Of a DNA stretch of 64,000 nt, positions 44,121 through 54,139 are shown piece by piece. Within the stretch, counting starts at the first letter, position 1, and every line of letters begins with the position of its first letter. This stretch comes from Cylindrotheca closterium (Eukaryota; Bacillariophyta; Bacillariophyceae; Bacillariales; Bacillariaceae). The position numbers and the translations under genes are program-made. Under the pieces are notes generated by a model, which worked only from the letters and a program-made list of their open reading frames with translations, was not told the origin of the DNA and searched no databases. Location of the stretch: NCBI GenBank assembly GCA_933822405.4, contig CAKOGP040000335.1:186001-250000 (forward strand), read 5' to 3'.

Positions 44121-44885
44121 ATGATGGTAAATACAGCAATCGTTAAAGCTGCAGTCATCTTTGCAGCGACACTCCGTTCTGATGGCGATCAATCGCCTCC
44201 CGGGAAGAGAAGCTTTCGCCTGCCCTTTCTCCAACGAAAAGTGACTTCGGAAGTCGCAGGATTGCCAGCCTTGGACATTACCACCGCAAGCAAGGATGGA
44301 CTCTGCGTCGCACCTGAAGCAGCTGCTGCTATCGCTATTCGGGGTGGAGAACAAACTGAGAAACAATCCTTCTTGCAAAGGCATCCATTTATGTCGGCAT
44401 GTGGAATTACCACCCTCAACGCTTTCAGTGCTGATTTGTTGACCCAATGCGTATTCGAAGCAAATCCTTGGAATCCAAAACGATCTGCTGTTTTTGCTGC
44501 CTTTGGATTCTTATACCAAGGTATGGCCCAATATGCAATTGTCAACTTGGGCTGGGAAAAGCTCTTTCCAGGAAACAAGCCCAAGGCAGTGATCTCAAAG
44601 ATTTGTGGAATGAACTTGCTGAGTGATCCTATTCTCTTTATGCCTACATTTTACATTTTCAAGGAGGTCATGGCACAAGGGGGATTTGGATTGGCAACGG
44701 TCAAGGCTGCACTTCTGGGATACAAGGCCAATTGCTTGTTGGACTGGCGAAATAGTTGGTTAATTTGGTTCCCTGGGCATTGTGTAACCTATGGTGTCAT
44801 GAAGCCGCACCAACGGATACCATGGATCGCATTTTTGTCCTTTTTTTACATGTGTATTCTTTCCATCACAAGAGGTGGTGTCTAA
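44121..44885 (+). CDS. Mpv17/PMP22 family membrane protein
   Basis: This is a 254-aa protein if started at ATG 44121 (MMVNTAIVKAAVIFAATLRS). The open frame allows 298 aa from ATG 43989. The conserved C-terminal half has the Mpv17/PMP22 pattern: HPFMSACGITTLNAFSADLLTQ opens the first helix, NLLSDPILFMPTFYIFKE follows, and CLLDWRNSWLIWFPGHCVTYGV occupies the signature position. Family members are small multi-pass proteins of mitochondrial inner or peroxisomal membranes; some form channels. The N-terminal 85 residues include an Ala-rich region and may be a targeting sequence, but no clear plastid motif is visible. The stop is 47 bp from that of the convergent glycosyltransferase gene. Confidence 0.85.
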   Translation: MMVNTAIVKAAVIFAATLRSDGDQSPPGKRSFRLPFLQRKVTSEVAGLPALDITTASKDGLCVAPEAAAAIAIRGGEQTEKQSFLQRHPFMSACGITTLNAFSADLLTQCVFEANPWNPKRSAVFAAFGFLYQGMAQYAIVNLGWEKLFPGNKPKAVISKICGMNLLSDPILFMPTFYIFKEVMAQGGFGLATVKAALLGYKANCLLDWRNSWLIWFPGHCVTYGVMKPHQRIPWIAFLSFFYMCILSITRGGV

Positions 44886-44932
44886 GAATTCATGCCCATA
44901 GCCGTTTTTTCAACGCATGATTTACCGATACA

Positions 44933-46183
44933 TTAGTCTTGTTGTTTGTCATCTCGAATGGCAGCATCACATTCATCTTGCCAGTTCTGTTGTCCCCAAT
45001 CGTTGTGATAGTCGTTGCTATTGTGGGCATACGGTGTTTCAGGCCATACCGCGACACTGCTTTCTTCCATCATCATGATCGAAATGGCATGCACATTGGC
45101 ATCACCTACTCTATACTTGAAAAATAGATGATGCTCATCCATTTCTCTCATCATGCCACTCCATTGAGGGGATCTCCAAAACTTTAGATCGGAAATGTGG
45201 AAGTTGTTGTATGGCTGCTCTCCAAAGTAAGAGTAAGATTTGTCACCAGCACGACGAAACGCAAAGGGTAAATGGTGACGTTCTAGGTCGAGGTGAGGAC
45301 GTGATACACTCCACAATTCATCAATCCCCCATGAATCGTAGGCTGTCCGTCGATACGCATAGGTCAATCCCTCGGCTTTCATTCGCACAAAAGGATCCCA
45401 TTGAAAGTTGGAAAGGAACAGGCTATCGTCATCCATTCGAAGGTAATAGTCAAAGTCGTCTAAAAAGGACATGTGCTGCAATCGACCGGACCACAATCGA
45501 CACATGCTTTGATATCCTAAATCTCGACCTTTTACACCCCCATCATTGCCAGCCCGCCAGTTTACAATTTGATCAACAGTCGTGTTAGGCTCCAAGGCAT
45601 CCTTCGAGTACATGTCAATTTCGCTATCTAGTCAAAGCGTATTGTGAGGTGTGCAAAGATACTATGTGCCTGTTTTAAAACCTCAAACAGACTTACACAA
45701 AGATCAATCCAGACTGCGGAGCCCATTTTTGCAGTAACGTCCTATCTTCGGGAGTGTAAGCAGCATCTTTACCGAGAGGATCCAACTCATAATCTCGAGC
45801 TACCAACACAAATATTGGATATGGCCCAAAATGAGCNNNNNNNNNNCATTCAAATGCTGATCCACGCTCCGTATCGCACGAAGCAAGAGGCAAAAGCGAT
45901 CCGTGGCCCAAAGCGATCCCTGATTTCGCTGCGGTGCCAAGAGGACAATGGCCCCAGATTGATGGGATGAAGATATTGACTTGTTGGTGTTGGCATCAGA
46001 AGACGACGGCTTTGTCACAATGACAATAGACATTTCGGAGGGTGATAATGATGAAGTGGAACCATATCGCAGAAGCCATCCAAGAGCAACCGCTAGAGCC
46101 AAAGTCACTGTGACGCAGGCTTTTCGTCGAATAGGGGCATGAGCTAGTGAAAGCCACCTTCTTCTTTTGCCTATTAGTGCCAT
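44933..46183 (-). CDS. GT15-like alpha-mannosyltransferase (KRE2/MNT1 type), interrupted by assembly gap
   Basis: Exon 1 is 46183-45697 and exon 2 is 45623-44933, with a 73-bp intron (GTAAGT...ATAG) joining GLIF to VEIDMYSKD. Exon 1 starts with a basic segment and a signal anchor (VTVTLALAVALGWLLRYG), typical of type II Golgi enzymes. The catalytic region has YQSMCRLWSGRLQ and FDYYLRMDDDSLF, which match the GT15 consensus around the metal/nucleotide-binding site, and a C-terminal AVWPETPYAHN. GT15 enzymes add alpha-1,2-mannose to glycans from GDP-mannose. Ten N at 45837-45846 break the frame between SVDQHLN and AHFGPYPIFVL. The true sequence of that part is missing, so this is not evidence of a pseudogene. 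Confidence 0.8.
45837..45846. other. Assembly gap (10 N)
   Basis: Ten undetermined bases lie inside the first exon of the mannosyltransferase gene. The real length is unknown: reading frames on both sides belong to the same protein but are not in phase across ten bases. Confidence 0.98.
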
Positions 46184-46339
46184 TCATTCGATTCGAGAAG
46201 ATGATGAAGTTGTGAGCGCAACTTCGCTCAATCGGACTAGTCAATGTCTCCTCGAAATTTAGTTGCCATTGGGCACAAAGTATCATCTACATCGGAAGGA
46301 AAAGTGGCATGGATACTGTGTAATTTTTCATTTTCTAGT

Positions 46340-47998
46340 CTAGTAGTCTTCCAAGCCGTAGGGATCAAAGGCATCAAGGTCTTCGTCACCAAAATCAAAG
46401 AAGGCAGGTTTCCGTTGAATAGGTTTGGAAGCTTCATCAACGTCATCAAATTGGTCTTCGTCCCCATACAAAAGATCGAACAATTCCCGGCTTTCTTCTT
46501 TCAAACGATTCACACTACCATCGGCCTCTTTCTTCTTTCGCTCTTTCTTGGCGGGTGGCTTCTTTGTCACCTTCGGTTTTGGCCGCCGTGCCTGAAAGAC
46601 ATCCTCCTCGCTTTTGGCAAAGACAACTTTCTTCTTTCGCTTCTTCTTTGATGAATGTTCTCCACCAGTCTCCAGAGGCTTCAACTTCGAAATCTGTTCA
46701 AGTTTCGTAGCAGAACCCTTGGTAACACCCTTCTTTTCCTTTTTCTTCCTCTTTGCAGGTGCTTTTCTGTTGGCAATTGAATCCAGAAGCTTCTTCCGGT
46801 ACTCTTCATTCTGCCATCTTTTCTTCATGGTTTCTGAAATCTTCTTTCTTTTCTCTTCGCTTTGTTTCTGGCCAGTCTCTCCTCTTCCTCCTGCTGCAAG
46901 TTTGGCCATCATTGCAGTGCGAAATTCTGGGTCTTTCCACTTTTTCTTAAGTGATGCGGATATCCGTTTACGCGTTTCCTCTGATGAACTACTTTTTTTT
47001 GCTCCTTCCTTCATCTTTTCTCGATATTCCTCATCGGTAGCCCATCGTTTCTTTAGCGAGGCTGATATCTTGGCCCGAGTTTCTTCCGAATGCGTGAAAC
47101 CCCTCCTAACCTTGCTGGGATCGACCGTACGAGGTTTGATTTCTCCTTTTGCATGCTTTTCTTTCAATATTTTTGATATCTTTGCCTTTGTTTCTTCGCT
47201 CGGCCGGAACCCTCCCTTTGCAGTTCGTCGAGCATTCGTTTCAGCTTCCTTTTTCGCTTTTTTTGCTGCTTCTTGAGCATTGTATTCTTCTTCGGTTATG
47301 CCTTGTGCTTTGAGCTTTTCTAAGAATCGCTCACGGTTCTTAGCTCGCACTCCTGCAGCAATTCTAGCTCTGACTTCTTCCGATCTAGCCTTTCCTTTGT
47401 TCCACGGCGTCTTTCCCTTGTTGGCAGCACCAATCTTAGCCCGACTGGCATTCGTATGAGTAAATCCTCCATTGGCTGTAGGTTGTGGTATATCCTCCAA
47501 CTGTATCCGTGGCGGACCATCGGTGGTTGTAGAAACTCCGTTCGATCCGTTTACATTGTTCGATCCGTTTACATTATTCGTATTGGCACCATTGAGGGTC
47601 AAGGATTGGGAATTCGTGGACATGCGATCAATCAATGCTGTTCGCGCATCAGCTGTCACACTGGAGGAGTCCGTCTCTGTTGCACCATTGGTGGAGCGAG
47701 CAATCAATTCATTTCCCGCATCAGATGTCACACTGGAAGACGACTCCGTCTCTGTTGTGCCTTCGTATAATCTTGTCTCCCTTCCATTTTGTGATGAGAG
47801 CTTATTCAGTTGCCAGCATTGAAACCCACTATCGGCTAGCTGACGACAGTAGTATTCCTCACTCCGCGTGAGAAAAGGAACCAGCGCCCGCTTGTGAGGA
47901 GGCAGAACGAACGACGAAACGCCAGTCCATATGTATGCCGTAGCGAGTATCCTAAGAACTTTGGTGGTTGTAGACCCGATACTTTTGGATTGTGGCAT
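46340..47998 (-). CDS. Plastid-targeted NUMOD3-repeat protein
   Basis: This is a 552-aa intronless protein starting at ATG 47998 (MPQSKSIGSTTTKVL). A signal peptide with SSF motif (TAYIWTGVSSFVLPP) marks it for the complex plastid. After a Ser/Thr/Asn-rich linker come five or six modules related to NUMOD3, the nuclease-associated DNA-binding motif of GIY-YIG and HNH homing endonucleases. Examples are GGFRPSEETKAKISKILKEK, RGFTHSEETRAKISASLKKR, SSEETRKRISASLKKKW and SEEKRKKISETMKKRW. No GIY-YIG or HNH catalytic domain is present. The rest is very basic (KKKRKKKVVF), ending in an acidic tail. A role in plastid nucleoid or nucleic-acid binding is inferred from the modules and location. Confidence 0.85.
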   Translation of the reverse strand: MPQSKSIGSTTTKVLRILATAYIWTGVSSFVLPPHKRALVPFLTRSEEYYCRQLADSGFQCWQLNKLSSQNGRETRLYEGTTETESSSSVTSDAGNELIARSTNGATETDSSSVTADARTALIDRMSTNSQSLTLNGANTNNVNGSNNVNGSNGVSTTTDGPPRIQLEDIPQPTANGGFTHTNASRAKIGAANKGKTPWNKGKARSEEVRARIAAGVRAKNRERFLEKLKAQGITEEEYNAQEAAKKAKKEAETNARRTAKGGFRPSEETKAKISKILKEKHAKGEIKPRTVDPSKVRRGFTHSEETRAKISASLKKRWATDEEYREKMKEGAKKSSSSEETRKRISASLKKKWKDPEFRTAMMAKLAAGGRGETGQKQSEEKRKKISETMKKRWQNEEYRKKLLDSIANRKAPAKRKKKEKKGVTKGSATKLEQISKLKPLETGGEHSSKKKRKKKVVFAKSEEDVFQARRPKPKVTKKPPAKKERKKKEADGSVNRLKEESRELFDLLYGDEDQFDDVDEASKPIQRKPAFFDFGDEDLDAFDPYGLEDY

Positions 47999-48636
47999 AT
48001 TGAATTTAGCGGCGTATTGGTTGTTTTTCTTTGAAAGTGGCAATGTGTCTGTGTTCAGTTTGTTGTCGTCATACAAGCTACCGCGATGTTTTGGCTATGA
48101 GCAATAATTCTGAATTACCACGATAGAGAATACCTCTCAATGAACCACACTGTCCTAATCCTCTTTCTTCAGCTCAAAAGGTTATGCGTTGTTGCAAGTT
48201 CCAAAATCAGTTGATGTGTTCTTAAAATCTCTCATTTATTTCTCATCCACCCAACTGAATGGTGTCGTGTGTCTGTCTGGCGTACAGCGTCTTTTCATTT
48301 CACTGTTCATGTCCATCGTACGTGTACACTTCCGGTACACTGTAAAGGGGGGTACACGTGTACCGGTGCACTGTACGTTCGTCGACGTGGTGCGTGAACA
48401 AAGAAGAACTACGCAAGTACTTCATCTTTTTGAAAAATCATCAACAACGGAAATTTCCTTTCCTCACCAACCGTCATCAGTCTTGTCGCATATCGTCTCC
48501 TACCGGTGTCGGTACAGAACCATTGAAAGAAATCCTACAAACATTGCGTTTGAAGCCAGATAAAACCATACCTGATCGAATCTGAAGCACAACCGGATAG
48601 AAGAATTACCATTGCATCAGGAAAATCTATATTTCC
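47999..48636. other. Divergent promoter spacer with GTACC tract
   Basis: This 638-bp spacer lies between the NUMOD3 gene (minus) and the AIR9-like gene (plus). At about 48330-48372 is a tract of GTAC-based palindromes (GGTACACGTGTACCGGTGC). Short open frames show no recognisable protein. Confidence 0.4.
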
Positions 48637-51564
48637 ATGTCCGATCATTCCACTCGAAGCTCCCTCAGTGTCGATATGGCAACGGCCAACAAAGCTACGG
48701 CTGCGAGTATTGACAACATGAACCACTCGATCGATCCAGAAACATGCCCTCAAATTCAGCGCCTTGAATTTGCTGACTATTTGGATGTACAAACTAGGTT
48801 GATGTTGGTTCCTCGTATTGAAGAGGAAGGCATCGGTGCAGTAATTTCAACCTTTGTTCCTTCGGTATCCTCTCAATCCGCAAACGAGGATGACAATGAT
48901 AAAAACAGGTCAGAAGGATCGAACGAAAATCGTGATGATAGCGAAACTTCTAGTGATTTGACAGGCTTGGTTCTGATCCGAATGGAATCGTCTCCAATCA
49001 GCACTCAGCAAAATGACGATTGGACAGATATGGACTTCACTTCCATTCTAGCAAACATTCGACAAACCACATCGTTTCCAATTGTACTGGTATTCACTCC
49101 AGGACCATGTGACGATGGAGCAGTGGGGACGATAGAAGTACAACAGGGGCAGAATAATGAACCAGCTGAAGTTAATAGCGACCACAAGAATGCAGGCGAT
49201 CACGAAGAGCAAAACCCTCAGCAACATCAACAAAAGGACTCCATAAACTCTCTACTGTCATGGGGGCAACGAATGCGAGCACAGGCATCTGTCGCGGCTA
49301 ATACTGCCGCAACAGCTGTGGCAACTGCCGCAAAGGAGCGAATACAGAACACAACACAGCAGACAACGCATCACCCGTCACGTGACGAACCGAAACCTTG
49401 CGACGTCTTTTATCAGACTAGTATCGGGGTTCTGATTCCTGCCAACACACTAAAGGAGCCGAAAATCAGTACCACTTCTCTGCTGTTGGTTCGTGCATCC
49501 GCAACAAAGGCATTGTCCACCAAGAAAGGCCATCAATTTCAATGGTATCGTTCTTCGAAAAAGGCTGTGGTTTCAGTTCCCGATGATTTGAATTCTGTGA
49601 CTTCTACCGTCTCGGGGAAAAACGACGGATGTGGAGATGTTGAATGGATTCCATTGGAGGGTGCCACTTCCTCCGCGTTCCAACCGAATGCAACATTGGT
49701 TGGTCGACGCTTGAGATGTCATGTGACACTCGAGGGCGACGGTAACTCGTCTGTGGATTCAGACGATTCCTCCGACGATGACGACGATTTGAACTCGATT
49801 GGATCTACTGCTGACATTGCAATTGACTTGGAACATCCAATTGTTGCAGATCCAAGTATTTTCAATGGAGCCAGGCAGGCACTTTCACGTGGAGCTAAAT
49901 TTGGAGGAATATCAGGGAGAGGAAATGCCCAAAGCCATAGATTTTCCATTGACATTTCGATCGGAGTTGGCAAACTACACCACAAACAGGTTGCCATGAG
50001 CGCAGTGACGATCCATACAGTCTCGGGTGACGAAACGATCAAACTGACAGATGAGCCTATCAAGCAAGTGACAGCCACTGCTGATGCTTCCAACTCAAAT
50101 GATCTTGATCTTTTGTTTCCAGTTGTACCTGAAGAGGGATCAATGTTAGAAGCGGTTCTCACAGATGGGAAGCTCTTGTTGAAGGCCTCAAATCGGATTA
50201 CAAGGGAATCTCTTCTGATGGCTCTTGGAATTGCAAATTATCAGGGAAGGCCTGGAAAGCTGGGCTGCAAAACACTTCTCTTTGATGACGATGTACAGTC
50301 ACAACAGCCACGAAGCTTCATGGACGATGACTCGCTTTCGTCAACCGATTGTACCACGCCGCGTAACGGTTCACAGCTATTGTCACCTGATAAGTCGATA
50401 GCTTCGTCATTGCCATTGCAATCCCCAGCTGCCACAATCACAGAGTCGGTGTCCGGTGAAAGCCCCGAGAAAGAAATGGTATCATCCTTGACGAACGAAT
50501 TGGAAATGCTGCGAGCGAAGCTTGCCAGAAAAGACAAGGTTGTGTCTGAGCTGCAGCGGCAAGTAGCCAAGTCAGAAGATGTTTACCAGCAAATGAAAAC
50601 TTCACTTGTATCCTGCCAAGATGAACTCAGACAATCAAGGAGTGCGTGTCAAAATATGCAACATGCAGTGCAAAGCGCAGAGACGAAAATTGAGTCGTTC
50701 GAAAGCATCATGTCTGAAACCAAATCTGCTCATTTGGAAAACGTGAAGAGCTTGGAAGGGCACATGTCCAAGCAATCAGAAAAGATCGCGGAACTTGAGA
50801 AGAACAATAAGTCGTTACAAAATGAAAAGGCCGTTCTATCTGCAGCCGTGGAAGCAAGAGAATCGAAACTTCTACGAATGGGCGAACTCCGATCGTCGCT
50901 GAGTGAAATGTCAGAGCAGGTAGCAAAATACCATGCCCTACAATCTGAACTTGACCAATCAAACAATCGGTGCGTCAACTTTGAAAAGTCACTCAAGGAG
51001 GCGAAAGAAAACGAAATAAAAAGCCAGGCAGATATGCAATCTGCGCTTGAGAAAATAGACAAACTGACGATATGTGTCAAGCAAGAGGAAGAGAAATTTG
51101 CTTCCTTAAAAAAAGAGATGGAGCCCCTTCAGAAGAAAAACCAGCAGCTGAAGGCTGAGCGCAATAGCTTCAAGCAGAAAAATGACAGTTTGACAAAAGA
51201 GATTGCACGGATATGCCGAAATGGCAGATCTGTAAATGAGATTGACAAAATGTTATCAGATCATGAATCATTGCTGGAGGAAATCGATCTATTGCGAAAA
51301 CAAAAAAAGAAAGCACTAGAAGATGCGCATCAGTATCGAATGGCATACGAACAAGCAAAAGCTGCGCAAGAAAGATCGGGATTAGATACGCAGACAACTT
51401 CTATTCTCGAACGAAACGTAGAACTAGAACGACTCATTGCAGAAATGACAGAATATGTCAACGCGAAAGAGATGCAGTTGGAGACTATGAAACAGGTTAA
51501 CGAACACCTGCAGCAAGAAATTCACAGCCTTGCTCAGGCCAACTTCAACCGAAATGAAGTCTAA
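48637..51564 (+). CDS. AIR9-like A9 domain protein with C-terminal coiled coil
   Basis: This is a 975-aa intronless protein. The first 210 residues are acidic and Ser/Gln-rich. An Ala-rich helix (SVAANTAATAVATAAKER) follows. Residues about 270-370 look like an A9 (AIR9) immunoglobulin-like module: HQFQWYRSSKK, then WIPLEGATSSAFQPNATLVG and RRLRCHVTLEG. In plants such modules occur in AIR9, a microtubule-associated protein of the cell-division site. A Ser/Asp-rich linker leads to a second compact region (nt 49860-50280). A long coiled coil runs from about nt 50480 to the end, with regular heptads. A cytoskeletal scaffold is the natural inference, but no kinesin or known binding domain is seen. 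Confidence 0.8.
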   Translation: MSDHSTRSSLSVDMATANKATAASIDNMNHSIDPETCPQIQRLEFADYLDVQTRLMLVPRIEEEGIGAVISTFVPSVSSQSANEDDNDKNRSEGSNENRDDSETSSDLTGLVLIRMESSPISTQQNDDWTDMDFTSILANIRQTTSFPIVLVFTPGPCDDGAVGTIEVQQGQNNEPAEVNSDHKNAGDHEEQNPQQHQQKDSINSLLSWGQRMRAQASVAANTAATAVATAAKERIQNTTQQTTHHPSRDEPKPCDVFYQTSIGVLIPANTLKEPKISTTSLLLVRASATKALSTKKGHQFQWYRSSKKAVVSVPDDLNSVTSTVSGKNDGCGDVEWIPLEGATSSAFQPNATLVGRRLRCHVTLEGDGNSSVDSDDSSDDDDDLNSIGSTADIAIDLEHPIVADPSIFNGARQALSRGAKFGGISGRGNAQSHRFSIDISIGVGKLHHKQVAMSAVTIHTVSGDETIKLTDEPIKQVTATADASNSNDLDLLFPVVPEEGSMLEAVLTDGKLLLKASNRITRESLLMALGIANYQGRPGKLGCKTLLFDDDVQSQQPRSFMDDDSLSSTDCTTPRNGSQLLSPDKSIASSLPLQSPAATITESVSGESPEKEMVSSLTNELEMLRAKLARKDKVVSELQRQVAKSEDVYQQMKTSLVSCQDELRQSRSACQNMQHAVQSAETKIESFESIMSETKSAHLENVKSLEGHMSKQSEKIAELEKNNKSLQNEKAVLSAAVEARESKLLRMGELRSSLSEMSEQVAKYHALQSELDQSNNRCVNFEKSLKEAKENEIKSQADMQSALEKIDKLTICVKQEEEKFASLKKEMEPLQKKNQQLKAERNSFKQKNDSLTKEIARICRNGRSVNEIDKMLSDHESLLEEIDLLRKQKKKALEDAHQYRMAYEQAKAAQERSGLDTQTTSILERNVELERLIAEMTEYVNAKEMQLETMKQVNEHLQQEIHSLAQANFNRNEV

Positions 51565-51936
51565 CTACCACCACTTTACACGGATTTTTTCCTTTGGTAC
51601 TCCTTCTGTAACCCTAGCCCTTCTTGAATGAGGAAGTGGGAAGGAAAGTTCAGTTATGATATATTCTATTTCTTTTTATCATTTACGAATGCCATCGTCA
51701 AGTGGTATTTTTTGGGGATACAGATTGTGCACAACCCAAAGCGCGCTCGGAGCTGAGGGGGGGGGGGGTCTTCTGCGTTTCGATCATATAATGATGTTCT
51801 GTCCCATTTGCGTTGGGCTTCATGAAACTGGCAATCATGTGACCTTTTAAGCAGTCGAATTGCCTCTTGGCTGCATCCCCAGATGATTCCAGTGGCTGAT
51901 TGCACTAGCAATATTCTAAGTATTCTTTTAAGTGGT
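51565..51936. other. Convergent 3' spacer with G-run
   Basis: This 372-bp region lies between convergent genes. It contains an uninterrupted run of 12 G at 51757-51768. No gene is supported. Confidence 0.5.
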
Positions 51937-52392
51937 TCAAGCTGCCTTTGGTGCAACTGGCTTCATCTCGAGTGCACATGCATGGATCTTGCGCTGTAGA
52001 CGAATGGACATGATTCTTTCTTTTCGGAGTCTCAAAGCTTCCATTTCGCATGATTCAATTTCGTTTATCGAGTGACCATTTTTCAACAGTAGATTTCTCC
52101 TCTTCTGTGCACTAAGACGAAGTGCTGGCCTTGTCCTTCTTGGTGGTCTGAAGTGCTCAAAGAAGTCTAGATTGAACAAGCTTCGATCGATGAGGTCCCA
52201 ACCAAGAGAAACTGGTGCACCCGATGTTGGTCCATGACCGATTGTGTAAGGCAATTCAATAATTTCAACGCTGCCGAATGCAACTTTTCTTCCTGTCATC
52301 GTGGCGAGTTTGGTTGTTGGAGAGATGATTTCGTCTTGTAGAGAAAGGTAAAAATTGTGTGACCCATGTTTTTGGACGGAAGAGAGACCCAT
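51937..52392 (-). CDS. Small conserved diatom-type protein
   Basis: This is a 151-aa intronless protein. The motif VAFGSVEIIELPYTIGHGP, followed by SGAPVSLGWDL, matches a short pattern (VxFxxVxVxxxxxxxGDxPxxxxGxPxxxGW) that I recall from many uncharacterised diatom proteins. A basic helical region follows (RRTRPALRLSAQKRRNLLL, then RKERIMSIRLQRK). No signal peptide or membrane helix is present. Function is unknown; the basic helix might bind nucleic acid or act as an interaction surface. A TGACGTTA site at 52429-52436 lies 37 bp upstream of the ATG. Confidence 0.75.
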   Translation of the reverse strand: MGLSSVQKHGSHNFYLSLQDEIISPTTKLATMTGRKVAFGSVEIIELPYTIGHGPTSGAPVSLGWDLIDRSLFNLDFFEHFRPPRRTRPALRLSAQKRRNLLLKNGHSINEIESCEMEALRLRKERIMSIRLQRKIHACALEMKPVAPKAA

Positions 52393-53026
52393 GGATATTT
52401 CCGAGACATTTCACGTCCTAATTACAGGTGACGTTACATAACATAATTTCCCATTTTGATATTTGGTTGGTTCTTCAGTTGTTAGTGGGGACATAGTTCT
52501 AAGAAATATCATGTGACAAATTGGTTTTGGTAGGTCGTGATGACTATCGACTTAGAGTAGGGATTTTCCATTCACAAGAGCTTTCTATTTCACGACCATC
52601 TATTCTACGACTATCAATAAAGCCAACGAGTCATTTCAACTTCCGTTGACAAAGGATACCACAGACGCGTTATGGTATTAGTACCAGGTACCGGTACCTG
52701 GAACTGTACCGGTATCCTTTCCTCCACCTCGTACCAGGTACCACAGGTGCCGGAACAGTATCAGTCAGTCATAGACGCAGACTAACATTGATTCGAGTCA
52801 TTGTGTGGCTGCGTACCGGTGTGGTGATAATTTGGCTAGTATCTCCACCCAGGAGTATTCGATACAGGTACCAGTAGAAGAAGTCTATTCGTATTTTTTG
52901 GATTATCTGTGGAGCGTATGGTTATGAGGGAAAACACTCGCTATTCCATAGTCCTACATTGGATCAACAGCATGGTGGTGTTCTCCTAGAGACCCACTTC
53001 CCCCTTCTTCGTTGTGTTTAGCACCT
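52393..53026. repeat. Intergenic region with GGTACC palindrome cluster
   Basis: This 634-bp spacer lies between two minus-strand genes. At 52681-52755 there is a run of GTACCAGGTACCGGTACC-type palindromes, with further single copies near 52815 and 52865. No gene is supported. The tract can form hairpins. Confidence 0.6.
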
Positions 53027-54139
53027 TTACTTTCGACTTCTCGTTGTTCCTTTGGCCTCTTTGCGTCGAGAAGATTGCTGATTCTGAGTCAAAAAGCGAT
53101 CCTTTTGATGTTGAAGCAATTCAATTTCTCGATTGCGCTCGGCCAGAATCCAGGTAAGCCCTTGAACATGAGTGTTCAGCTCTGTCACCTACAAAAATAG
53201 CCAGCAACTTGTCAATGAATGACTGGTTCCCACAAATACACAGTGCTTACCAGAAGCATCACTTACCTTGCGTTTGTAATAGTCAATATTTGACTGGTTG
53301 CCACCATGGAATGCATTTTTCAGTGACTCGGCAGCTTGTTGATGGTGTTGCATTTGTTTCTTTGCCTGTAGCTCTTGGGCCAACTTTGACTTGACTCCCG
53401 CGAGATCTTTCTCTAGAAGCTTGCATCGCTTTTCTGTTTTGCTAAGCCTTTGTCTGGCTTCGTCCCGAGATTTTGTCATTTGAAGCAAATCTGAGCGCAA
53501 GCGAGCTTCCGATACTTTGGCTTGGCTTTGCTCCTGGGTTGCTTCATTCGTCGAGGTCACAGTGCGCAATAGTTTCTGGAGAGAATGGATGTTTTGGTTA
53601 AGATTCTATGGGAAAAGCGTAGCAAGATTTTTAGAGATGCGTACCGAAATATTCTCCCGATTCTTTGCGTCCAAGGCTCGGAGGCGTTCGATTTCGTGTG
53701 TTTTAGAAGAAATGTATTCGTTTGCTAGATCAAGCTCTTGTTGGACTCGCGCCCACTTATGATGTGCCTTCTTTCCGTCTTGTATCAACTCTGCAACAGA
53801 GTTTGTGAGCAGTTCCCTAGTTTCGTGTATCACGTCAAGGCGTCCTTTTTTGCTGTTGACAGCCTTTATGTTCCAGATGTTGTCGAGCGCTCCCAAACTC
53901 TCATTCACACTCGTCCTGGGGCGCTTGAGAGGAGACCCAACGCTTTGGATATCATCTATTTCTTCTGCAATTGTCTCTTTGGATTCTCCACTCTGCATTC
54001 TATCTAGCACTGCCTCGCTTGCCCTGTCATTGCCCGAAGCTTTTCCGACTTCTCCATTTTTCGATTCGCGAGCACCCTTGAGCTGCATTTCGCCTCGTCG
54101 CACTTGATCAAACACTTCGCCTGGTCTTTCATGCTGCAT
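53027..54139 (-). CDS. Coiled-coil protein, three exons
   Basis: Exons 54139-53645, 53575-53267 and 53188-53027 give 321 aa. Intron 1 (53576-53644, 69 bp, GTACGC...CCAG) could also use an acceptor 30 bp earlier; the longer intron fits the usual size here. Intron 2 (53189-53266, 78 bp) is GTAAGT...GTAG. After a polar N-terminus with a basic patch (SPLKRPRTS), nearly all of the protein is predicted coiled coil: DVIHETRELLTNSVAELIQD, ARLRSDLLQMTKSRDEARQR and ERNREIELLQHQKDRF. The end is basic (SSRRKEAKGTTRSRK). I do not recognise a family. A structural or centrosome-like role is possible but unsupported. Confidence 0.75.

Noticed and set aside
53606..53644. 39-bp intron in the coiled-coil gene
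   Set aside because: It is possible with the nearer acceptor, but the acceptor 30 bp further gives 69 bp, matching the size of other introns here.
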